From positions 1 to 19,386 of the forward strand of contig JAGACY010000364.1 of the NCBI GenBank assembly GCA_017613855.1: a stretch of 19,386 nucleotides of DNA, written 5' to 3'. The DNA is from Pseudomonadota bacterium (GTDB taxonomy: Bacteria; Myxococcota; Bradymonadia; UBA4248). How positions within the stretch are numbered: the stretch's first letter is position 1; each line of letters starts with the position of its first letter. The notes beneath the pieces were generated by a model that ran no database searches, was not told the origin of the DNA, and worked only from the letters and a program-made list of their open reading frames with translations. A program made the position numbers and the translations under genes. This document shows, piece after piece, positions 8,301-13,531 of this stretch.

Positions 8301-8547
8301 TCTGAGGTGTACAAACATGATTAACACAGATTGGGGCTACCCCCGGACAATCGGTATCGATCGTACAAACATTCGTCACGCAGACTAAATTTTTACAGAG
8401 CATGCCATCAGGGCATTCGCCATTCAGTTGGCAAGGAATAGAAGCCCCTTCGTCTCCGTCTTTAACGGCGTGAACGTCATCGCGGCAGGCACTCAAACTC
8501 GCCATTGCTGCAACCAAAACACATAAACAAGATTTGGCGATTTTCAT
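5383..8547 (-). CDS. Large lipoprotein: cysteine-rich module array plus FG-GAP/VCBS calcium-type propeller
   Basis: 1054 residues. MKIAKSCLCVLVAAMASLSA-C21 is a lipoprotein signal peptide (lipobox LSAC), and AGAGG lies a few bases ahead of the ATG. Residues about 39-410 carry many CxxDxDCxxGxxCxxxxC modules, including four almost identical 26-residue units (E87 to E191). Residues about 425-860 carry FG-GAP/VCBS-like blades with calcium-type loops: DINGDTMPEI (from 459), DFDGDGVPEV, DIDNDGKPEL, DLDLDGKPEI, DFNGDGKAEI and DVNNDGHAEI. The C-terminal 190 residues (TRRIYNQHAYSVTNILDDGT, then LNNFRMNTI) resemble the tail of FG-GAP proteins known from myxobacteria. Predicted role: surface-displayed adhesive or ligand-binding lipoprotein. 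Exact ligand unknown. Confidence 0.9.
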   Translation of the reverse strand: MKIAKSCLCVLVAAMASLSACRDDVHAVKDGDEGASIPCQLNGECPDGMLCKNLVCVTNVCTIDTDCPGVAPICVNHVCTPQNSVAECTADGDCSKGQICDSGNCVANPDASECTVDGDCSKGQICDSGNCVAKPNEPECTVDADCSEGQICDSGNCVPKPDEPECTVDADCSEGQICDSGNCVAKPDAPECTADLDCGDGNVCTDGICMPGPKDGCKKDSDCPGELVCYFGECLGCGTDSQCPDKHVCRDNQCVEVECKNNKDCPEKSICWEHNQCKKVECTQDAHCPELHICQNHACTKVDCMKNADCPGDQLCASSNNVCCDTGKICNTACCEYEGACFGGICSPCKPDETVCVIPFMEPVYLCCASDELCINENCIKPGVSCYDNYACSDGQYCALDLHTCIPRPSVKTKCKDEDLPSGGAFEPHLLFHWGEGELAPGGDFPDHINVVVAPMVADINGDTMPEIVFNSWLKDSMNWENNGVLRIISGKDGKLLASSDGKSMTDPSSQVAIGRLYPEDVKEYNGVDVSGLQIITCSEDYHLVAYNHEAKLIWKGDSETEECGNTAFGLVDFDGDGVPEVHARYRIYNAQTGKLIADAENDVVSGANYAIAADIDNDGKPELIGGNVAYRADLKKGTLTAVYHRTDQPDGYPAIADLDLDGKPEIVVTRKTYHDTSWGALSHTVMAFKHDGTDFWSAPVDVHQGTLDEWGGGPATIARIDDDEHPSVMLSSGTHYLALDYQGKVKWSHKVQDKSSRSTGSAVFDFNGDGKAEILYGDELFLRVYDGAKGDTVFCLCNTSATLYEYPVVADVNNDGHAEIVLASNRTQAGKNCPSSAQYIKGEVDACIQSLLDGPSSKRKGSSGVRVYSGAQVVEDKVQASKWMPTRRIYNQHAYSVTNILDDGTIPAKARINWKTDGLNNFRMNTIKNAKDYEMHFELYSDSWLHAHECREKESHYFSILNDGLLPIPAGTVIQADVYEEEKLDKPLQTYFVKTEEVILPGKRANMHLDIETPKQGSTVSLEIVYHATESDICRMESEDYVYLRGYFYCYWK
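7978..8289 (-). repeat. In-frame tandem repeat, four 78-bp units inside the FG-GAP lipoprotein gene
   Basis: Four 26-residue units of the form ECTxDxDCSxGQICDSGNCV, followed by a short Pro/Asp linker, lie at residues 87-190. The DNA copies are highly similar, so the array probably expanded recently by unequal exchange or slippage. Each unit keeps the frame and four cysteines, so copy-number change would alter stalk length without breaking the protein. Confidence 0.92.
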
Positions 8548-8553
8548 AACGAC

Positions 8554-8607
8554 CTCTATGGCTAATGAGATGCTTCTTTACTCTATGGCTAATGAGATGC
8601 TTCTTTA
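8554..8607 (-). repeat. 27-bp tandem duplication in the leader of the FG-GAP lipoprotein gene
   Basis: Two identical 27-bp units (8554-8580 and 8581-8607) lie directly upstream of the minus-strand start at 8547. Read on the minus strand each unit runs from GTAAAGAAGC or TAAAGAAGC to GCCATAGAG. The downstream unit ends in the AGAG that forms part of the AGAGG ribosome-binding site. It may be a duplicated operator or leader element. No confident -10/-35 pair was recognised in the remaining 8608-8727. Confidence 0.9.
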
Positions 8608-8727
8608 CACAGGCAACGCATCACTATCGCAATATACCATGCCATTATCCCAGATTAAAGAAGTGAATTCGTCTTCTGCCCCAATGACTTATGCTGAATG
8701 CTAAGACCAACACTCAAAACAGCAGAC

Positions 8728-8773
8728 AAAAAAAAGCCTGGCTCTGTCTACCTCCAGGTGAACAGAACCAGGC
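8728..8773 (-). terminator. Intrinsic terminator for the beta-propeller lipoprotein gene
   Basis: On the minus strand, GCCTGG-t-TCTGT pairs with ACAGA-g-CCAGGC across a 14-nt loop, followed by eight T (plus-strand A run 8728-8735). It lies 45 bp past the stop codon at 8819. An additional inverted repeat, TTGATGAT (8785-8792) and ATCATCAA (8815-8822), overlaps the stop codon but has a long loop and no T tract. Confidence 0.9.
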
Positions 8774-8818
8774 AATCCTATAGGTTGATGATTTATAAAT
8801 GATATCAATAATTCATCA

Positions 8819-11017
8819 TCAATACTTAATCACGCCAAATGACTTATCGGGATCGTTGGCATCACTGGCCTTCAGGCCATGATTCGAGATGGTGTAGATA
8901 TAGGCATCTTTGTCATAAACGCCCGCCGTCTTGAAGTAAAAGCGGGAACGGTTAACCGACGTCCACCAATGTTTTTCATCCCCTACGAGATCCGCATGAT
9001 CGACGCCGCCGAGGAATTCAAAATCCGAATCCGGTTTGACGCGATAGACAAACATGCCGGAGAAACGTTCATAAGAATGAGAATGATCCTTATAGGAATG
9101 AGACCATTTACGGATATTAACGGGAATTGCCAGCAACCCTGAACCTTCATGGTATTGGAAAGCATGATGGTTGTACATTGCGTCGGACCAGCCATACGAA
9201 CCGGATGATGTCTCACCATCATATTCGTATTTCTCCTCATTGATCTTCGTCTGATATTTCAAGACCGGATTAGCCGGATTCGAAACATCGTACAGATCGA
9301 GCTTCATTCCATTGAGATTGCCATCATCATCTCCATCCTCACCAATCGTGAGCAAATGATCTTTGCCAACGGGATGAATATAAGAGGAATAGCCATTGAT
9401 CTTGAGCTCACCGGTCTGTTTGGGATTGGCCGGATTGGACAAATCGAACACAAAGAGCGGGTCTGTATTTCTGAAGGTCACGACATAACCCCTGTCGCCG
9501 ACCATGCGGGCAGAATAGATGCGCTCATTCTTGCCAAAGCCCTCGACAAAACCTGTCTGCGTCATGACGCTCGGTGTATTGATATCCAAAACGGAAAGTT
9601 TATGTCCCTTTTCGGAAGCGTTCCACCACCGGTTCTCACCCGAAAAGACGCGCAGATGATCCTTATACTCGCTGTAATAGAATGAATCATTGGCAATGCC
9701 GTTGATCTCGGCCGAATTGATATATTGGACATCGCCCTGCTGATTGCCGAGGTTAAAGTGATGAATGTGCGTATAATTCTCGCATTCATCTGCACCACAG
9801 GACCACCACCAGTTATAGCTGAACGAAGAAATATATAAATTCTTTTGAGAAGCATAGACCAACCAGCCATCATCAGCAATGGCCGTTGCCTGATAATTCT
9901 CGTAATTGCTGCCGGTAAATTCCGAAACCAACAGGAAGCCTTCCTTCTGGGATGCGACGGCAGGAATGTACAAATCCGTGCAGCCAACGGCCGGACGAAC
10001 GGTTTTGCCATCATAATAATTTGGCCAGTTGGGCGCTTCGAGCGTCGGATATTTCTCATCTAACCAGGCACGAATAGCAGGAAGGTATTGCGCGATATGT
10101 TCATCACGCTTATTGTACCATTCTTCTTCTGCCTGATAATAAGCACTCCATTCTTCAGACGACCAGTCACTATGTCGGAAATTCTCGTCATCGTACGGAT
10201 CATAGAATTTGGGCACGCCGGGAATATCTTCCTTTGAAAGTTTATAGGCATCATACCAATTGTAAGTTGGAGTCGCCGAAGATACGAGATGAAGTCTGTT
10301 GTCAATGAGACGTGCATCAACAAACTCGCCTTCCAATTGATGTCTCTTAAGGAGTTTGGGAGAGGAAGGATTCGATACATCAAAGATACGGACGTTGACA
10401 AGGCCGGTATAATGGCCAAACCAGTCATCCTCGTTATCATAATGCCATATATGTCTCTGGCCAATATCAATGAGTTTTTTGTCATCCGTCAGGAAAATGC
10501 CGGCAGGAGAAAACCACGAGTCCGTATTCTGATTGTGATATTCAACTTTTTCACGTTCAATGGTGGCAACTTCTTTCATATCGGTGACAGGCCAAATCTT
10601 CGAAATATGGATTTCGTTATCACGAATTGTGTACATGTAATTGCCATCATTTTTGACCGTATCGAGTTCGTCGACACCGGCTTCCTGAACGTTGGTGGTC
10701 GTATACTCTCCGGCACTCTCTTCTTTTACGCTGCCTGGTTCTTCAGCTGCGCTCGGCTCAGCATCGACCGCAACGTCTTCCATCGGCCCCCAATAATAAT
10801 AACCTTCGAAGCGTTCTTTGGCTATGGCCATCGCCAGACCATCCAAAACATGGTTGCGATAATCATCGCAGCTCGCAGCCTTGGTCAAAGCAAGCTGTTT
10901 CGAGGTAATGTCAATCGGTTTATAACCGGAAAAACTGTTATTATCGTTTGAGTCACTGCAGGCACTCATGGCTGCGATGGCAGAAAGGGACAGAGCAAAA
11001 ATGGCTAACTTTTTCAT
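8819..11017 (-). CDS. Secreted lipoprotein with PF09826-type beta-propeller domain
   Basis: 732 residues from the ATG at 11017. The frame is open to an ATG at 11170, but 11017 has AGAGGAAG about 5 nt upstream and begins the signal peptide MKKLAIFALSLSAIAAMSAC (lipobox MSAC, lipidated C20); the upstream 51 residues look like leader. At about residues 107-129 the sequence TTNVQEAGVDELDTVKNDGN is the hallmark entry of the 'Beta propeller domain' family (PF09826, COG4880; secreted, distantly WD40-like). Later blades show FDVSNPSSPKLL, FDLSNPANPKQTGELKINGY and YDVSNPANPVL, the family's 'DxSNPxxP' strands. A Glu/Ala/Ser-rich linker lies before the domain. Known members have no established biochemical activity. 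It has its own terminator (8728-8773), so it is probably monocistronic. Confidence 0.92.
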   Translation of the reverse strand: MKKLAIFALSLSAIAAMSACSDSNDNNSFSGYKPIDITSKQLALTKAASCDDYRNHVLDGLAMAIAKERFEGYYYWGPMEDVAVDAEPSAAEEPGSVKEESAGEYTTTNVQEAGVDELDTVKNDGNYMYTIRDNEIHISKIWPVTDMKEVATIEREKVEYHNQNTDSWFSPAGIFLTDDKKLIDIGQRHIWHYDNEDDWFGHYTGLVNVRIFDVSNPSSPKLLKRHQLEGEFVDARLIDNRLHLVSSATPTYNWYDAYKLSKEDIPGVPKFYDPYDDENFRHSDWSSEEWSAYYQAEEEWYNKRDEHIAQYLPAIRAWLDEKYPTLEAPNWPNYYDGKTVRPAVGCTDLYIPAVASQKEGFLLVSEFTGSNYENYQATAIADDGWLVYASQKNLYISSFSYNWWWSCGADECENYTHIHHFNLGNQQGDVQYINSAEINGIANDSFYYSEYKDHLRVFSGENRWWNASEKGHKLSVLDINTPSVMTQTGFVEGFGKNERIYSARMVGDRGYVVTFRNTDPLFVFDLSNPANPKQTGELKINGYSSYIHPVGKDHLLTIGEDGDDDGNLNGMKLDLYDVSNPANPVLKYQTKINEEKYEYDGETSSGSYGWSDAMYNHHAFQYHEGSGLLAIPVNIRKWSHSYKDHSHSYERFSGMFVYRVKPDSDFEFLGGVDHADLVGDEKHWWTSVNRSRFYFKTAGVYDKDAYIYTISNHGLKASDANDPDKSFGVIKY

Positions 11018-11268
11018 GGTGCTTCCTCTTTTTGACGTAAAAAAGTGTAAAAAAAAACCCAACATCCATGTCATGGGATGGATACAAAACGATCCAAAAC
11101 ATCGCTTCGTGTCCATCTTTTTGAAATCCCTGTGCCAAGTAGATAAAAAAAGCGTCCATTTGTAAACCATTGTTCCATAAGAACAATTTGCTCATCAGAA
11201 TGGCATGTGGATAAACAAACCGCACGGGGTATGACTTTCGTGTCGTACGGGCTGACATATTTGTCATG
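11018..11268. other. Upstream region of the beta-propeller gene, no gene recognised
   Basis: The stretch contains poly-A/T tracts just upstream of the ribosome-binding site of the minus-strand gene starting at 11017, presumably with its promoter, but no convincing -10/-35 pair was identified. The frame of the downstream gene stays open here to 11170, yet no plausible signal peptide or ribosome-binding site supports translation of this part. Confidence 0.5.
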
Positions 11269-11340
11269 GTGGCACCGGCTATCGACCTGTGCGGTCGATA
11301 CGCCGTGCCACGCGCCTATGCCTGCGGCATACGGCGCGTG
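11269..11340 (+). repeat. Second pair of adjacent bulged hairpins
   Basis: Hairpin A: GTGGCAC-c-GGC-TATCGACC (11269-11287) pairs with GGTCGATA-c-GCC-GTGCCAC (11293-11311). Hairpin B: CACGCGCC-TATGCC (11309-11322) pairs with GGCATA-c-GGCGCGTG (11326-11340). Each again has TAT...ATA flanking the loop side and an unpaired C after ATA; A and B share three bases. An ATAATATATA tract follows. Base sequence differs from the 5084-5147 pair while pairing is kept. The neighbouring 11341-11485 is AT-rich with nothing recognised. Confidence 0.85.
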
Positions 11341-11485
11341 ATAATATATATTTTGATTCTATTCAATGAGTGTAGATATTTTATTCGTTGATAATCGCCA
11401 TTCCGGCTTATATTGTAGCTCTTAGTTTATATAGGTTATGATAAAGCCATGAACCAAAATCGTTCTAAAATCCATAAACTCTCCA

Positions 11486-11506
11486 CTCAAAGCTCAAAGC
11501 TCAAAG
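11486..11506. repeat. Short heptamer array, three copies of CTCAAAG
   Basis: Three perfect CTCAAAG units (11486-11506) lie 16 bp from the stop codon of the minus-strand gene at 11523. It is a further example of the 7-bp-period arrays seen at 2850-3323, with a different word. Confidence 0.85.
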
Positions 11507-11522
11507 CTTATATATACTGCAC

Positions 11523-13166
11523 TTAGTCTTTATCTGCACAAATCTGTTCACTTTTTTTGCAGTAGCCTGAAGCACAGTTGGAATCAACATAGCAATGCTT
11601 TCCATTTTCAGCGGCAGGTTCACAATAACAATTCATGAAAGAAAGGTCACAGTTCAACACCGCATCGCCTTTATCGATATTACTATACCCCGATGAAACA
11701 CTATCATACTCACATCTGCCCGAAGTGCATGCATAACTCGACGGACATTTTTCCTGATTCTTTAATTTTTGAGCACATTTCCCTTTGGAAGAATCATATC
11801 CTGTACAATACAGCCCATCCATACATTCTTCATTTTCATGACACGAGGCATTCAACTTTTTGGTCGGATAGCACAAAGTTCCCCACGATTTATCATTGCC
11901 GCAATAATAATCTTTCCCGCATTCGCTGCTCTCGGAGCACTTGCAATAACCCGTCTCGCCACAACCATAATCACAACTTACCGAACTGTCACAGCTGATG
12001 CCGACCTCACATTTGCTTGTCGTGCAAAAACCACTGCAACAATAGTGTCCAAAACTGCAATCCGTATCCCTATAACACGCGGTACCTACGGTCTCGACCG
12101 GAATACAATGACTTGCACGACAAACGTAGTAGGCTTCGACACATCCGACGATTTCACATTGATCGGAGCATTTTCCCTGATAACAGAGACCTGTTTCGCA
12201 CTCGGCATTTTTGGCACATTCCTGATTAACCGCTTTGTTGCCCAGACCGTTTTTATTGGAAGAGAGCTCCCCATCCCCCGAAGCGGCGCACTGATTGTCG
12301 ACACACAAATTGCTTTCACATGTATTGTTCGTTACACAGGATTCATTGACATCCGCCCCCTGCGAGCCATCCCAGTTGATGGGACGGCAGACGCTGTTTT
12401 GGTAGCAGTTTCCGCTTTCACACTGGGTGTCTGCACTACACGATGCACCATTGGCGAGTTTGGTCTGCGCTTGGCTGTCTGTCGCACGACAAACGTAATC
12501 TACACAATAACCGCTTGCACATTCGGTGTTGTCGATACAGCCCCTGCCATTGGCTTTTTGGGCATCCTCTGCATTGGCCGTTGCCTGACAGATCCTTGAT
12601 ACACAGTGTTCGCTTATGCAATCTGAATCTTTCTCACATAAACTGCCATTCGCATATTTAACCTCATCGTCGTCGCCTAAGGAACTACAGATGTTCCCGA
12701 TGCAATGCCCGCTCTTGCATTCCTTATCTGCAGAGCATGATTCACCATCCGCGATGGTTCCTTCGAGACCAGGAATATCAGGGGGCGTAACATCACCGGC
12801 AGAGGCACTGCAGATGTTCACTACGCAATGCCCGCTCTTGCATTCCTTATCTAAAGCACACAATTCACCATCCGCGAGGAGTACATCGACGCCCTGTAAA
12901 CCAGGATCCGCCGAATTTGCCACGCATAGCCCGGAAATGCACATATGGCTTGCACAATCCGAATCCAGCATACAAACAGCTCCATTCGGACTTTTGACAT
13001 TGGTTGCTCCATTGGGCATGCAAACATTGGATATGCAATTGTCGCTTGCACAGTCTGCATTTTTTGCACACACCTCGCCGTTTCTAACCAAACGGACGCT
13101 TTCCGAATCGCACCCCGCAAGCCAAAGAACGGCACCAAATAGAAATAAGCGTTGATATATCTTCAT
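11523..13166 (-). CDS. Cysteine-rich repeat lipoprotein
   Basis: 547 residues. MKIYQRLFLFGAVLWLAGC is a lipoprotein signal peptide (lipobox LAGC, C19, Asp at +2), and GAGGAG lies 6 nt ahead of the ATG. The mature part carries about nine units of the form (N/D)GxxCxxxxxCxSxxCxxxxC, for example NGEVCAKNADCASDNCISN and DGELCALDKECKSGHCVVN, then more irregular cysteine modules (CYRDTDCSFGHYCCSGFC; CHENEECMDGLYC) to the C-terminus. No enzyme or propeller domain is present: it looks like a disulfide-bonded stalk or adhesin-like surface protein, related in style to the N-terminal part of the 5383-8547 protein. Two 42-residue units (about 12702-12855) are nearly identical at DNA level. It is divergent from the gene at 13478/13507. 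Function unknown. Confidence 0.88.
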   Translation of the reverse strand: MKIYQRLFLFGAVLWLAGCDSESVRLVRNGEVCAKNADCASDNCISNVCMPNGATNVKSPNGAVCMLDSDCASHMCISGLCVANSADPGLQGVDVLLADGELCALDKECKSGHCVVNICSASAGDVTPPDIPGLEGTIADGESCSADKECKSGHCIGNICSSLGDDDEVKYANGSLCEKDSDCISEHCVSRICQATANAEDAQKANGRGCIDNTECASGYCVDYVCRATDSQAQTKLANGASCSADTQCESGNCYQNSVCRPINWDGSQGADVNESCVTNNTCESNLCVDNQCAASGDGELSSNKNGLGNKAVNQECAKNAECETGLCYQGKCSDQCEIVGCVEAYYVCRASHCIPVETVGTACYRDTDCSFGHYCCSGFCTTSKCEVGISCDSSVSCDYGCGETGYCKCSESSECGKDYYCGNDKSWGTLCYPTKKLNASCHENEECMDGLYCTGYDSSKGKCAQKLKNQEKCPSSYACTSGRCEYDSVSSGYSNIDKGDAVLNCDLSFMNCYCEPAAENGKHCYVDSNCASGYCKKSEQICADKD

Positions 13167-13381
13167 TTTGTCTCCTCATATCGAAATCCAGAAATGCCTA
13201 ACGGTACAGACCTTTTACGCAGGGACGCTGCATGCCGCAAAAAATATGCCAATTCAATTCGTCGCATATCATAATGGAATCACACAGTGCCCCCGGCGTT
13301 GCCTGAGGCTCTTGATATAAAACGCCTACGGCATTTAAAGGTAAGTAGTACCAGCACATCCCCAAAAAACGCCCAAAGAGT
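13167..13381. other. Intergenic stretch between divergent lipoprotein genes, no gene recognised
   Basis: A small minus-strand open frame (13198-13440) crosses it, but it overlaps the strong plus-strand promoter, lacks a ribosome-binding site and resembles no known family, so it is not called. The promoter of the minus-strand gene starting at 13166 must lie here, but no clear hexamers were found. Confidence 0.5.
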
Positions 13382-13410
13382 TTGTTATTCCAAATGTACT
13401 TAGCTATAAT
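13382..13410 (+). promoter_or_regulatory. Sigma-70-type promoter of the poly-G lipoprotein gene
   Basis: TTGTTA (13382-13387) and a perfect TATAAT (13405-13410) are separated by 17 bp. Transcription would start near 13417, giving a leader of about 60 nt before the ATG at 13478. The TTGTTATTCCAA box, the AAAGCCGTTTT just after the -10 and the ACAACA-AAGGAGAAA ribosome-binding region recur in the same order ahead of the paralog at 16115, so the whole control region is duplicated with the gene. Confidence 0.8.
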
Positions 13411-13477
13411 AAAAGCCGTTTTTGGAATCGTGTATCCCAAAACACGCTACAAACTCACAACATAAGGAGAAACTTGA

Positions 13478-13531
13478 ATGAAAGAGACAATTGAATTCAC
13501 AACTACATGTGTGACAGAGGGGGGGGTGTAG
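13478..13531 (+). other. Start-proximal 17-codon frame carrying the real ribosome-binding site
   Basis: AAGGAG at 13464-13469 is spaced 8 nt from the ATG at 13478, an ideal arrangement, and aligns with the start of the paralog (ATG 16115). The frame encodes MKETIEFTTTCVTEGGV and stops at TAG 13529-13531, just after the G run. It is one base out of register with the main frame (13507-15912). One added G, or a -1 slip, fuses it to the lipoprotein: it is best read as the true N-terminus of that gene in an out-of-frame state, not as a separate peptide gene. Confidence 0.75.

Noticed and set aside
7657..8388. Repetitive plus-strand open frame (243 codons) opposite the cysteine modules
   Set aside because: It exists only because the 78-bp repeats lack stops in the antisense frame; no start signal and no family resemblance.
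11018..11170. N-terminal extension of the beta-propeller lipoprotein to the ATG at 11170
   Set aside because: The internal ATG at 11017 has a good ribosome-binding site and begins a standard lipoprotein signal peptide; the extension would bury that signal.
13198..13440. 80-codon minus-strand open frame between the divergent lipoprotein genes
   Set aside because: It overlaps a strong plus-strand promoter, has no ribosome-binding site and no similarity to a known family.
13478..13531. A genuine small peptide gene (17 codons) or leader peptide
   Set aside because: Alignment with the paralog shows this is the displaced N-terminus of the lipoprotein; the peptide has no features of an attenuator leader. 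Not excluded entirely.
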